A stretch of DNA of 35,959 bases from Pholiota molesta (taxonomy: Eukaryota > Basidiomycota > Agaricomycetes > Agaricales > Strophariaceae). Location of the stretch: the NCBI GenBank assembly GCA_014925825.1, contig JACGCK010000345.1:1-35959 (forward strand), read 5' to 3'. The position numbers and the translations under genes are program-made. The notes beneath the pieces are model-generated. The model ran no database searches and had not been told where the DNA came from. It was given only the letters and a program-made list of their open reading frames with translations. Positions within the stretch are counted from its first letter, which is position 1. Every line of letters begins with the position of its first letter. This document shows, piece by piece, positions 1-11,391 of this stretch.

Positions 1-94
1 AAAACACCACCGGCGTCGAATTCCAAAGCACCTTTCCAGGATCTCAGGACACGTTGTTTTCTCACAAGGATGAGATAGAGCCCAGGGTATTTGA

Positions 95-1476
95 ATGAGT
101 GAAAGCTACCTGGCAGCAAAGTCACTCGCCTTTCGTGCCAACTTGGCCAAATTGGTGTCGCCCTTGCGGCGTGTGCGACCCAAACGACCCTTCTACGAGC
201 TGCCTGCACATAGAATCCCAACTCTATGGTGCCTTTACAGAGGACTACTACGCAATTCTCCTACAGAAGATGTGAGAGCTAGTCCCCCATGCTTGGCCGA
301 TGGTTTCATTGAACGCTCAATTGCAGATTAAATTTCGCGTTCGAGTCCTTTTCCACCAGTACAAAGGATCGACTGGGCTAGAGAGGACCGTCAAAGCCCT
401 TAAGCTTGGTTATAAAGTAAGCTGATGGTTTTCAAATATATGCGCATTTAGCTGATTTTTTCTTCTTGGAAGTGGCTGGACTTCTTCAAGCAGGCAAAAG
501 CCGGTGATGAACATCGCCAGGCAGTTTTAAACCGCTATTCCAACTTGATTGCGGCAAAAAGGGAGAAAACCTGGATGATGAAGCTTGTCCGAGAGGAAAT
601 TGTGCGCAGCGAATATCTTAGACCAAAAGTTGTGGCAAACTCACTGTTGTATAGGAATGGCAAGCTAAGCTTCGACATCGACCTATCTTACCGGCGGCTA
701 TATGAGACCTAATCTCAACCACGGACTCTTCCTCGCATGAAACTCAGCCACCAGCTATTTCACACCTGATCATAAAGCGGTTAAAGAAACGCGAGCTGCG
801 CCATAGCAAAAGAACACAGTTAGAGAGCGATATGGAAGACCTCGACATAGAGCGCAAATTCGAGGAAGGTCTGCAAAGACTTACTGGCGTTGAATTTCCG
901 AAAATATACTCCAGTCCCGAGGCGAAGATAGAATGGGGTGCGTATTCAGTTCCTGTGATATTCTGTCTACAATTATTGATTGATATCGTCATCTTAGAAC
1001 AACCCATTGTTGCTTCCCTAGACAATATCAGAATCGCCCAAACACACGAATATGCCAGAGCTGCTCAGAAATTTTCCCCAGAACTGATGGAGACGATCAT
1101 CGAAGCTCGACGAGAGAAGATTCGCAACAAGACCCGGGAAAAGGAACGAGAACGTCGCGGCGAACTAACGAAGAGCGCTATCAAGCGCCAACGAAAAGGA
1201 CCTCCTGCCCACATCTTAGCCAAAATGACTCCGAAAGAGCGCGAGATGGACAAAATCTCCAGGAGCCTTAGTGAAGTGGGATACGTCGCAGTCGTAAAAG
1301 AGCGACTTGGTTTCAAGTTGAAGAATCCAGAAACTGCCTTGGAACTTGGACAAAAGGTCAATCAACCTCTTCTTGACCAGGCTACAACTTTGATTCGCGC
1401 GGAGAACCGACGACGGGATAAAGAGATGCGAGAAGCAATCAAGTCGAGTTCATCTGCACAACCAGAAGACATTTAG
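95..1476 (+). CDS. Cup1-like LYR-motif mitochondrial protein (frame-disrupted model)
   Basis: Exons read 95-271, 327-416, 473 to about 628 or 725, 748-937 and 998-1476. The ATG at 95 is preceded in frame by TGA at 92. The N-terminal part carries a classic LYR motif (TLWCLYRGLLR), as in Complex-1 LYR proteins that act in mitochondrial Fe-S or complex assembly. The C-terminal half is charged and helical (KTREKERERR, NRRRDKEM). The overall layout resembles the fungal LYR protein Cup1-like family. Introns 272-326, 417-472 and 938-997 are clean. Between about 629 and 748 no consensus intron works: the exon frame hits TAA at 710, while the peptides TGGYMRPNLNHG, LPRMK and QPPAISHLI sit in three different frames. 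Either a 629-747 intron with a weak GTTGTG donor is used, or single C residues are missing near 726 and 743. The family call is from recognition of motifs, not from a search. Confidence 0.7.
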
Positions 1477-2200
1477 CCATTTCAATATAATAACAGCTGC
1501 AATGCGATCAATCGTCACCCTTCGAAACAAATCCTCCTATCACTTACACATATAACCTGACATGAATACAAGGAACCCAGCTCAACATCGTCGCTTCTCA
1601 TCACCAAGAAGCTCTCCTAGTGTGTTGATGGATAGATGGAGTGCTTCAACACCATATGAACTATGGTCGAGCTTAGGCTTCTCGCATGGCTGAGTAAAGG
1701 AGAATATACGCCTTGTGCACGCAAGGGTGCGTAATCCATTGTAATCCATTCTCGATGGATCATAGGATGCTTGATACAAGTTAACATGCCGCTGATAACA
1801 TCCAGTGGGGAGTTTTTCGAGCTCCCTATACAAAAACGAAATCAGCGCGAGGCAGACACATCTCGATGATCTTTTCGAGCCCCAACCATTCGTCTTGGAG
1901 ATAGAATTCGCTTTTAACTGAATCGTGAACTCTACACACGGGATTGCATAGCTGCTGAAATACTGGCAATCACATGGAGGAAGCAGACAGTCTTCTAGTT
2001 TCTAAGCGCTACTATGTCTCCGGCAATCCTCTTTGGATTGGGGAAAATGACTTCTAAACGAGTGTGGACTAAATGATGAACTAATGGCCCTTAGGGAACG
2101 ACTTCGAGTTCAATGGCGCACAAAAATTGAGGCGCCTAATATATTACGCGATCGGCTGTGTTGGTCCCACCTGGCCGTGTCTTAGACAGACTATTTCAAG
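1477..2200. other. Intergenic, no gene seen
   Basis: This is the 3' flank of the LYR gene and the 5' flank of tRNA-Thr. Only short ORFs without recognisable domains or splice-linked continuations are present on either strand. No repeat or structural RNA was recognised. Confidence 0.5.
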
Positions 2201-2284
2201 TCCCTCTTAGCTCAGTGGTAGAGCGCGTCACTAGTACACACCTTGTGTATGACGAGGTCAGTCGTTCAAGTCGGCTAGCGGGAA
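2201..2284 (+). tRNA. tRNA-Thr(AGT) with 12-nt intron
   Basis: A cloverleaf can be folded by eye. D stem is GCTC/GAGC (2210-2213 with 2221-2224). Anticodon stem is CGTCA/TGACG (2226-2230 with 2250-2254), anticodon AGT at 2233-2235. T arm is AGTCG-TTCAAGT-CGGCT (2260-2276). Acceptor is 2201-2207 with 2277-2283. A 12-nt intron (2237-2248) lies after position 37, the canonical eukaryotic site. The A box (TAGCTCAGTGG) is perfect, and a T5 run at 2289-2293 can end Pol III transcription. The acceptor stem has one T-C mismatch at pair 5 and starts with T-A rather than G-C, so the gene may be slightly degenerate. Confidence 0.75.
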
Positions 2285-2942
2285 TATGTTTTTGCACCTC
2301 GAGCAATGGCCACCATGGCTGTCAGCAGTTCTTGAGGTTGTTATTAACTTTCAAAGTTCAAACAAGTAGACGTTTTGTAGTACTAGAAACTTGTACAATA
2401 CATACGCTCACAATCTTGGGGAAAATCAAGGGAAAATAATACCCTTTTGGACAGATGTAGCACCCTGGTCCTGAGTCCGGCCAGACCTCAGGATAACAGA
2501 ACACTTCCCACTTCTCTATCTCCTTTATCTCCCTGGCCTATGTAGAGACAAGTTGACAACTTAGAGCAAAGCACCCCGAAAGAAAAATGGATTTTTCAAT
2601 GCACTGGGCAACATTAAACTTACCACAGTTGTTATGTACACAATCAATTTTCATTTCTCCTCTAAGTAAGCTTTGAAGCTTCGTCTAAGCCTAAAACAAC
2701 TTGAAAGTTGATACCAGGTGGCCACTGGCAGCTACGTACTAAGTACGTTACAGGTAGACTGTTGCATATTCAATTCAATGACATACATAGCATCTCAGAA
2801 AAATTTAGAATTCAATGCTAGATAGAGTCTAGTTAATAATCAGTCCTCACTGTAAAGTAAACTGGTTGGAAGTTGGCGGGGAAATTTTACTTGGGTCACC
2901 GAAAAAAGAAATTCGACAAAAATATTGCATAAAAGTTGAACT
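2285..2942. other. AT-rich spacer between two tRNA genes
   Basis: No coding ORF is supported. It contains a perfect 7-bp inverted repeat with an 11-nt loop (TCCTGAG at 2469-2475, CTCAGGA at 2487-2493). This follows a TGTAGCACCC string at 2456 that resembles the 5' end of some fungal Gypsy LTRs. It also holds a 7-bp inverted repeat (ACGTACT/AGTACGT) near 2734-2748. No second LTR end or target-site duplication was found by eye. Confidence 0.4.
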
Positions 2943-3038
2943 AGCCCACCGCGAGGGTCGAACTCGCAGCCTTCAGATGATCCGGTGGATCTAACCCGCC
3001 TAAGAGTCTGACGCTCTATCCGATTGAGCTAGGCGGGC
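2943..3038 (-). tRNA. tRNA-Lys(CTT) with 22-nt intron
   Basis: The reverse complement folds as a full cloverleaf. Acceptor is GCCCGCC with GGTGGGC (one G-T pair). D arm is GCTC...GAGC, anticodon stem TCAGA/TCTGA, loop CTCTTAA with anticodon CTT (3002-3004), T arm GCGAG-TTCGACC-CTCGC. A 22-nt intron (2979-3000) follows position 37, the canonical splice position. A run of T residues just downstream on the minus strand (plus-strand AAAA at 2931-2934) fits a Pol III terminator. All helices pair, so the gene looks functional. Confidence 0.92.
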
Positions 3039-3437
3039 TATGGTAGCAATGTCATGAGTACCAACATAGGGTGCCACCGTTGTTTGGGCGCTTATTTCCA
3101 CACCATTTCTTGTGGCTCGATACGGGTGTTGTTGGGAAGAAATAAAATAAATAATAAATAAATAAAAATATTCAAGCTCTTCAAGAAATTGACTCACAGA
3201 CCAGTAAGCAACAGCAATGACATGCATCTAATGGCGCAGTTAGTACCCGAAATGCGAGTACTAGACACCTGAGAAATATCAAGAGGTGCAGTTTTGTTTT
3301 CAGTCTGGAAAACAATAAAAGACAGGCATTCAGAGTAAGGGAAACATGGCAGAATTTCAACAGATCAGCTGCATTTCAGGTCTTGAAATACCACTCAAAA
3401 ATAAGTTTTTACTATGCCGGAATAGTCAAAAAAATTT

Positions 3438-3452
3438 CCGCGCGCTGCGCGG
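3438..3452. repeat. GC-rich perfect short palindrome
   Basis: CCGCGC and GCGCGG flank a 3-nt loop (GCT), giving a 6-bp stem in otherwise very AT-rich sequence and next to poly-A runs on both sides. It could be the tip of a small non-autonomous element or simply a local GC island. No terminal repeats or target duplications were identified. Confidence 0.4.
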
Positions 3453-3928
3453 CTCGAAACACTCGTCATGAGTAATTTATTAGGGCGCCTATTCTCAAAA
3501 AAAATCGTGTATCATTCTAAATTATGCTAGTCACCGGTTTCTTTCATTAAAATAGCTTTAAAATTACATTTTTGACTCTTTATATACTCCTGTATAATCT
3601 TCAAAAGGATTGGAAGCTGCCAGAATTTACCTGCACTTCACAGAAATGCAAGAACATCGAAACTGACCAGGTGGACGAGCCGTGTTACGCAGTGTCACGA
3701 TCAGTCACATGTCTGCCAGATGACCTCAAGGGCCGTAGACACCTATATGGTGTGTTTCTCCAGCTCAAACTGAATATCTAGAGCACAGACACTTTCATAG
3801 ACTTAAAAAGAATGTGGTTCCTAAATTTTACACATTTAAGATGCATGGTACGCGGAAATCTGACTGCCCAGTGTGCTGTCACAACAGAGTGACATGAAAA
3901 AATACCTTATCTTAGGTAATAAAATTCC

Positions 3929-3946
3929 GTATCGGTATCGGTATCG
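3929..3946. repeat. (GTATCG)3 microsatellite
   Basis: Three perfect tandem copies of the hexamer GTATCG in non-coding sequence. This is a short simple repeat with no obvious function. Confidence 0.8.
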
Positions 3947-5000
3947 TCCAACAACACCACTAGCGAGCCGCCTTTCTTGTAGGCAGAGGCCTGATGTATG
4001 AAAACCCTGATTATATTTCAAAGAGGACGAGCGGATTTATTATTATTGATTTTGAAGAGACAATAAATGGCATTGGTGCCACAATTCGATGCGATTTAAA
4101 TTACTTACTTCTTGGTGGATGAGAATCAGAGGGAGTTACTTAGCTTTGTGGTTCAAACCTCCTCGTTGCAAGATCGTTATGTCAATGGAAGGTTGACAAC
4201 AGCTCTCGGTGAGCCTTGGGCGAGCCCAGGCGAGCCCTCAACTCAGCTGTGCGGCCAATGCAATGATGCCAACATGAAATATACATCGATCATCTGTCGA
4301 TGTTACGATCGCTATGATGAACATGGCACGCTTGACGGACTCAGAAACCCGTCGAGCTGCGTTTAAGTACTAATATGCTTATCAGATACGCCAATGCAAG
4401 AATAGCAGAAAGATTACCGTTCCTGACCTTCGTCACGGTACGCCTTTCATTATCGCCCCTACACTCATAGCTGCGAAGATTTGATAGTATTACTCGTGTG
4501 CATAATTGGGCTATGTACTGAAAATAGTGGTCCAACAGATCACACGAGATCTGCTGCGCATTGTATGTACATAGTATAAGCTAGGTGATCTGACCGGGAG
4601 CACTCAGAACTTAGAAGCATCAGATTGGTTTCACTGATGCAAGACAAGAAGCTTGTTTCTGTTCAACGATCAATCATCAGCGAAGGACTATAAAATTACA
4701 CTCGATTCCATCAAAGCCAATTGACATGCTGGAGTCATTAAAATTAGATTGCTACACAGGGTATCGTACCTATTTAACTATCAACAAGCGACACAAAGTA
4801 AGGAAACAACGTTAGAGTGAATGCTGTGGGTTGTGATAGTAGTACGAGAGGAGAAGGTATAGATGGTAAAAACAGTGGGTGGATGGGAACGGTCTCGTGA
4901 GAATGATCATGAAGCAAGCAGGAGAAAAGATGATATGGATGCGTACAGATACTAGCAACAATGAGTAGAGAAAATGGTTAAAAGTAGTGATATATCGTCC

Positions 5001-8000
5001 TTATGTAAATCCAGTGAATATCCACCCAGGTGGAAGTGTGAGATAGGGATGTTTTCGAAGTTCAGCTGCACTAGGCCGCTCTTCAGGGTTTCTGATGAAA
5101 TACAGTCAGAAAGGTGTCCACAATAAAGGATAACCAAAGACGTACATGGCGAAGCACTTTCGCCGGAAATTATCTGCCTCTTCGCTCAAAACAATATCTT
5201 CTGGCACGGGTGGCGGTTGCTTGGATTGATAGAGCTGCGATGCAAGAAGATGAGAAACAAAAGCGGACCATATAAAGTAGTTACCGTACCTTGAACATGA
5301 CCGCAACCATTTCTTCGCCCATCCAAGGCCTCATTCCCGCCCACATCTCCAAGACAACACAGCCAACACTCCAAATATCGACTTTGAAGTTATAGCCCTT
5401 CTTCTGCGCGTTGACGACCTCAGGGGCCATCCAGAATACAGTCCCTTGCATAGCTGTGAACGCGCCTCCATGCAAATCCTCCGTTCTTTTCGAAATCCCG
5501 AAATCTGAGATCTTGCATATTCCCGACATTTCGACAAGAATGTTGTCGGCTTTCATATCCTAGAGTTCATGTGAGCAGAGCTGATAGCAATGATAATAGA
5601 ATTGACGTACTCGATGGAGGATGCCTTTGGAATGGAGGTACTCCAGCCCACTCAGGATCTGAGCCGTGAACGACCTCGTAACGTTGTCGGCGAACTTCCC
5701 GTGCTTATGTAGACAACTTCCGACGGATCCACCTGGAACGTATTCGAGGAAACTAGCGAAAGAAATATTATGAAAAGTCAAATGGTACAAGAATCAAAAT
5801 CACTTACATGCTTAAATTTGCAGGAGTCTCTTCAAATCCAAGATATTGCACGATGTTAGGATGGTCAAGGTCCCTCAAGGTCTCGCTCTCCATTTTCAAG
5901 GCCTGCACGACCGTGTGTTGCCGTGAGTCGTTCTTATCGCTCGCTGTCTGTGGAAGCTCGACCTGCTTGACTGCGATCATCTCGCCCGTGGTCGCGTTCA
6001 AGGCCAAATATACACGACCGTATGTTCCTTTCCCAATTAGCTCACCCCGCACCCACTTGAACGTAGCTGCAACAATACCGTTAGTATCTTGGATTATAAA
6101 AACCAGAATCAAATGGCGAGTGACGTACTGGGTCCTCCAGACGGTGATTCCGGTAATGATATCGTCGAATTGTTGCGGCCTTGCAGAGTGGTGACTTCCT
6201 CTAATCTGCTCCCCCAGAGCTTGGTGCTTCGCTTTCGCATCATGTTGTCCTTCTGCGAGATCATATCCGCCGCCTTGGACGTCCGGTCGATCTTCTTTCT
6301 GTGCTCCTGGGCTACGATACGGATGGACTTCTTCGCCCTGATTCTTGCCTTGTCCTCATTGACTGGAACAGGAGGCGGCAGGGCCGCGGTAGGCTCAGCA
6401 TTCGTCGGTGAAGTGTCGCCAGAGGTGGCCTCGATGACAGGTCTGTCAAGGTCGTGTTTCGGGAAGAACTTCTCCAGCTCTTCGTAAATATTTTCGGGCG
6501 GAGGACGCGGGGCCCAGTTATCGCTATCAGGGTCGATGAATGTGCTTTCCGGGCGTAACTGCGGCGCTCGCAGCAGATTAGGGTTGGCCGCGACCGGCGC
6601 GCGGTAGCTAGAGGGTGGCGCATCTCTCGGCGGCGGCTCCTGCCGCACGTCTCTCTCCATCGTGCTCATGTCTCCGCTGCGAGAACTGGTGGGGTTTTCG
6701 ATCTGGACCTTCAAGGGCGGCCGGGCCGCGTTCCTCGCGGGTTCAGGGGGAACAATCCATGTCCCGTCACCTTCGTCTGAATCGTCGTCATCGTCATCAG
6801 GTCCATACGCGTCCGAAGAAGCCGAGCTCGCTAAAGGAGGTGGTGGGGAAAGCTGTCGCGTCGGCCGCGGCTGCTGCGTTTGCGGGGCGATGAACGTCCC
6901 ATTTGCAGATGTTTTGAAGATGCTGGCCAAATACTTCTGTCCGTCTTGCTTGAGCGTCATATCCGAGCCAGACGTGCCAACGACATCCGTGGCGCTGCTG
7001 GGTGATGACGGCGGAGAGGGCTCGTTATACCGGCGCTCGTCCTGCAGACTCTGAGGAGTAAGCGGAGGAGTGTTCGAGGTCTCGGGACCACTGGTGGGTT
7101 CTGACGAACGGTCCGAATGATTACTGTTGTGATTCGGCCTAGGTCGAGGGCCAGGTACTACTGATCCTGGTGAATGATAATTCCTATTAGGAGATATCGT
7201 GCGAGGCGAACGGTTGTACTCTCCCAAATCCAAGTTCGACCCATAGACGGTGGGCGATTGCAGTCGTGACGATGGATATCCGCGCGTTGGGGAAATACTG
7301 TCACCCGTTGCCGACAGTGGTCGTGGATATGGGTCACGGACCGGAGATATCAGAGTAGATCCATACCCTCCTCGACTTCCGTATTGGCTCGACGAGCTTT
7401 GCATGGCGTCGGAAGATGCCCCGTGAGGCGAACCTTGGACAGGAAGAGGTCGAACGAATCTAGGAGAGGTGTCGTATGACTTCGGCATCCCAGGCATGCC
7501 ACTAATAGCTAGAGAGCTGTTCGGAGAATAGGTGTCGCGCATATTGGAGCCCGGCCGCGAGACAGTTATGGGAAGTTGAGGAGTGGGTGGTATTTGATTA
7601 CGGCGAGTTGATGACGGGCTTGTCAACCTGAGGTTATCCATACTCTTGGTCAGAGTCTTCGCAAGCCTGCTGGTCCCTTGCCAGCTCGAAGATGAAGATG
7701 AAGGCGGTTTGCGCCCACCCTCTTCTGCCTTCCAGCCAGCCAAGATGTTGCTATTGATGGGTAGATTGGCGGCACGGCTCCTGGCTGCCGATGGTACCGC
7801 AGGCTGAGGCCGGCCCAGAGGATTCTGAGTGATGTGTGAACGTACTGTATATGGAGAACTGGGTAGTTGGCCATAAGAGTTTTGACCAGTCCGTCGGTTT
7901 CGTGAAAGAGTTGGAGAGACGCGTTCCAGTTCATCTGCAGGACGCGCATTTCCGGGCATGATAATCTCCTGGGTAGGATCTTCGTCGTCATATGTCCTTC

Positions 8001-9642
8001 TTGGATGTACCGTCCGCAAGGTATCCCGAGAGGGCTGCGACCTGAGCTGTTGTAAGGACGGATGGTTATGGCTTCGTAACTGTCGGGTAGTGTGCTCGAA
8101 GTATTGTTCACTGGCAGTCCTTGAAGCCAGGTCTCGATCAGCAGCCGCATCGGAACCTGACCGCGCGTGCATACGTCGATCAAGTAGAACTGTCAAGCCG
8201 GAAGGTGATTCGTCATATGAAGGAAAGTTGGGTCGATTTGGTGATAGTGGAGGAGCCGCCATTGGAATTGGTGGTAGGGCATGTGCATCTTTCCGTGGGT
8301 TCATCACCCGGTCGGATGTCGCTGGGGGCGAAATAGGTTGCTCAGGGGAATTCGACCGAGCTTGAGTAGCTAGGCTCGGACGCCGAGGGGAATTCGGAGG
8401 GAGTGGTGCTTGTTTTGGTGGAGATGAAGGTAATTGGCTCGGAGGGGGTCTTGTTGACTGTGCAGTTGCCTCGCGATCAGGGTAATCAAGATCTGCCTCG
8501 TAGCCATTCAGCATTTCCGGAGTAGCTTTCTCGCTTGCAGATGAGAAGCTCCCATTCCTTGATCTGCTTGTGTGGCGAGGTTTAGTTCGGAGAGGCTTGA
8601 CAACCTGAGAATAGTTGTTCGGGATTGTGTTGTATTCCATAGGTTGTGAAGGAGGTGGTGGCTCATGAACAGGTGCAAAGGGGTGGGTTACCAGAAATTT
8701 GAGAGTGCCCTTTGCATCGCCTTGATCGCGACATAGAGCCAGTAGATGGTCGTCCGTCAACGCATCTCCAATAGCATATGCACCAATTTCCGTCTGATAA
8801 ATCAAATAAGGGTTTGCATCCTCGTCGTTGTAAATATGTAACTATCCAATTCTGTCAGAAATGGAGGTGCATGGTAGAGTGAAGATAAACGAACCTTGCT
8901 GAGAATGAGCTCCCTTATTTGCGCCGCAGTCCTCATTCCCGTGAGGTCGACTGTGACATACCTCTCAGAATCTGCAGTGACGAAGATGACCCGGTCAGCA
9001 GCAGATGGAGGTCCGCCATACGGATCCGAGGTTGGAGACTGGGGAAGCAGAGGGAAAGATCATGAGATTCCATGATAAGCTGAACTTAACAAAGAAGACA
9101 GAAAAGCATACCGTGCGAGGTCTCCGCGGGCCATCTAACTTGTTTATGGGACGACCACCAGATGGTTTGGTATACAGGTAGCCTTTTGAAGGCCTGCGGG
9201 GAGCAGAAGCCGGTGGAAACTGGGGGTCATAGTGTGTGCGATCGGTGTAAAGACTGGCTTCTGAGCTTTGGACCGCAATCGAGGGGCTTTCGAGCTCAAC
9301 CGAGCCTGACGGCGCATGCAAGTTTGGGGTAGTGGGAGGAGGAGTAGATGGAGAGTTTGTGCTGACTGGCGACGAGGGCGGTTGGTGCGGTTGGTATTGG
9401 CTGCTCGGTACAGCTTGGCCTGTTGGAGGCTGGGAAGGCTGTGGTGAAGTGCTCTGCTTGTACTGCATGCTAGATGATGAGCTGCCGTTGGAATGGGTGG
9501 GATTGCGAGGACCAGCATTGGTCATGCGTGCAGTGCCATTCGGACGATTGGAGTGCTCTTTGCGGTCGTCGTCGGACTCGGAGGGGTTGACGACGACGAG
9601 GACCTTTCTCTTTGGCTTGCCGGCTCTGGAGTCCTCTGACAT
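5001..9642 (-). CDS. BCK1/SLK1-type MAP kinase kinase kinase (cell wall integrity)
   Basis: Eight exons: 9112-9642, 8895-9038, 6129-8841, 5808-6066, 5611-5752, 5290-5559, 5146-5234 and 5001-5091, giving 1412 aa. The C-terminal kinase domain (about 1132-1405) has the glycine loop GKGTYG, the lysine in IAVK, FLEYVPGGS, HRDMKADN, SDFGISK and WMAPEVV, typical of STE11/BCK1 kinases. Residues about 185-290 (DRVIFVTADSERYVTVDL, then LILSKLHIY) form a ubiquitin-like/Ras-association-like module known from basidiomycete BCK1 proteins. The middle, about 800 aa, is Ser/Pro-rich and probably disordered. In fungi BCK1 phosphorylates the MAPKK of the Pkc1-Slt2 cell-wall-integrity cascade in the cytosol. The start is the ATG at 9642, because upstream in-frame codons are non-ATG. 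GID8 ends only about 170 nt upstream. All exon joins keep frame. Confidence 0.93.
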
Positions 9643-9812
9643 GGGGGACGGGGGCGGTGGAGAGGTCGGGAGCGAGGACAGCGGCGTCGTCGAGAGGTTG
9701 AGACCCAGCAGCGACCCAGGCAGAATGCATCCGTGCTGACTAACCACAGGCACAGATTGAACACACGTTGATCAGATGCATATTATTTTTATTATTGTAC
9801 AACAATCATTAA

Positions 9813-10949
9813 TTATCCACGTTCTACAAAACTGCCATCCAGTACATTAAGCTGCATCCAGTCAGCCTTGCACTGCACCACGGGTCATTTCGCTTACCTT
9901 GGGAAACCCCGTTTTCTCCTCCAGCATGCTCTCGCCCCAGCACAGCAGCTTCAACAGCCCCACCAGCTTCACCTCCTTGCCTTGGCTTAGACTTTCCAGG
10001 ATCGCCGCGTTCACCTCGCCGGCGGTCTTCATCCGCTGCGCCGGTGACAGCAGCTCGGCAATAGCAGACGGCGCATTCGGCGCAGACTCAAAGGCAAGCA
10101 ATGCCATTGTGCGTTCAAGTTCCGACAGAAACTCGGGGGACTCCTCCCCACGCGGGGCCAGTTCCTCTTGCGCAAACTGCAGTGCTTCTGGTATCCGTCC
10201 CTGACGTATGAATTCAATAAGCTTCTGCTGTTGTAATTTGAAGTACAAGGCAGGGTTCGTGTCAAGAATCTAGCGCCGATCAACAACGTCAGTTGCATGC
10301 TCCAACTACGAAAGAAGGAAACGGCGAGACAGATCATATTGAAGACTGAAGTTTTGGTTTATCGTGTATCATCACCAGCCCGAAGGCCTAAGAGTGGTGC
10401 ATGAAACGTTTTAATCCTGCACGTCTCGCCGCACCTGGTTGGAATAAAGATACTCACCTCAGGGTTCAAATCGTTCACGCGAGTGATTGCATCTTCCACG
10501 TCCCCTCGTTGGAGGGCTTCGCGAATGTCCATTCGGCTTTCAATACTCTCAAAGTCAACCGGAGGCTCATGATCAAGGTTTGCCTCCTGGCTGAACTCCT
10601 CGGCTGCCGACTTGTACCCTTCAATCACAAGGTAGTCCATGATGAGCCGGTTAAGATCCCTAAAAGTATAAAGGACTGTGTCAGCACAACGTCGTCAATC
10701 ACAACACAGAAAGGGACAAGGTTCAGATAATACATGCAATAAGTTGTCTCCACACGAAAATTTTCAGAGAGATTCCCAATTGTTTTATCATCCTTGTAAA
10801 CAACAAAAACAAGTACTCACGTTTTCGTAACTTGAACATCGTGAAGCCGCTTTTCCCATTCCTCCTTGCGAATAAAAGGTTTCGGAGGCTTCAATCAGAA
10901 GAAAAATTAGCACAACGAACAGAGCAGGACCATAAGTTACACTGACCAT
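9813..10949 (-). CDS. GID complex subunit GID8 (LisH-CTLH-CRA protein)
   Basis: Exons 10947-10949, 10821-10888, 10458-10659, 9898-10269 and 9813-9851 encode 227 aa, close to human GID8/TWA1 (228 aa). In order: LisH (DLNRLIMDYLVIEGYKSAA), CTLH (FESIESRMDIREALQRGD through KLIEFIRQG), then CRA to the C-terminus. GID8 is a scaffold of the GID/CTLH ubiquitin ligase that degrades gluconeogenic enzymes in yeast. The first coding exon is only the ATG: GTCAGT follows directly, and splicing to 10888 gives MPPKPFIRKEEW. The last intron (9852-9897, 46 nt, donor GTAAGC, branch CTGAC, acceptor GCAG) gives a C-terminus FPKL...; reading through instead stops at 9862-9864 after VSEMTRGAVQG. I prefer the spliced form but cannot exclude the other. 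Confidence 0.9.
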
Positions 10950-11391
10950 TGGGCAAACTGAAGAAGCGCGATTTCAATTTATGGATGAGCAGTTTTCGCT
11001 TTAGGGGAGGTTTTAAGTACACAAAGCGATCACGTGGAGTATTCACTTCACGCGATCCCCACTGCCCTCGTCCTCGACCATCATATCTGCAACGATAACT
11101 ATCGAACTCCTCCTGAAAATTGGAACTCCAGTGCTAACTCACTTGTTATCTTCTCTATTCAGCTGAATTATATGCCGAAGCTAGGAGCAAAGGCGGCGCA
11201 CACGACGCCCTATTTACAATTCATGAAGTGCCACCCTGTGCCACCCTCTCGGCTCAAAATAACCCACCCAAGCCTAATGAGCTTCCAATGGATTGTTCCA
11301 AGCACAAAACATGTTTCCATTTTATCTAACCCAAATTGCGCGCTCAATACAGCGCTCATAAACATTACATTCCCGGGAGTCGGCCGCAACT
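10950..11391. other. Intergenic between GID8 promoter and macrodomain gene 3' end
   Basis: This holds the 5' flank of GID8 and the 3' flank of the macrodomain gene, both minus strand. A 123-codon plus-strand ORF (11034-11405) crosses it but has no recognisable domain and overlaps the macrodomain 3' end, so I do not call it. Nothing else is seen. Confidence 0.5.

Larger units (their letters stand above)
3039..5000. other. Gene-poor AT-rich intergenic region
   Basis: About 2 kb without a supportable gene. Small ORFs on both strands show no domain, no splice continuation and no family resemblance. Visible structure: the short palindrome CCGCGCGCTGCGCGG at 3438-3452 next to A/T runs, a GTATCG triplet repeat at 3929-3946, and repeated CGAGCC strings near 4209-4231. 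The right end is the 3' flank of the minus-strand MAPKKK gene. Confidence 0.5.

Noticed and set aside
2158..2439. 93-codon ORF through the tRNA-Thr gene
   Set aside because: Covers the tRNA and its terminator; no protein features.
5808..6487. Plus-strand ORFs opposite the MAPKKK kinase exons
   Set aside because: Antisense shadows of well-conserved kinase coding sequence.
9643..9753. Longer MAPKKK start upstream of 9642
   Set aside because: The upstream frame has only GTG as a possible start; nuclear genes of this kind start at ATG.
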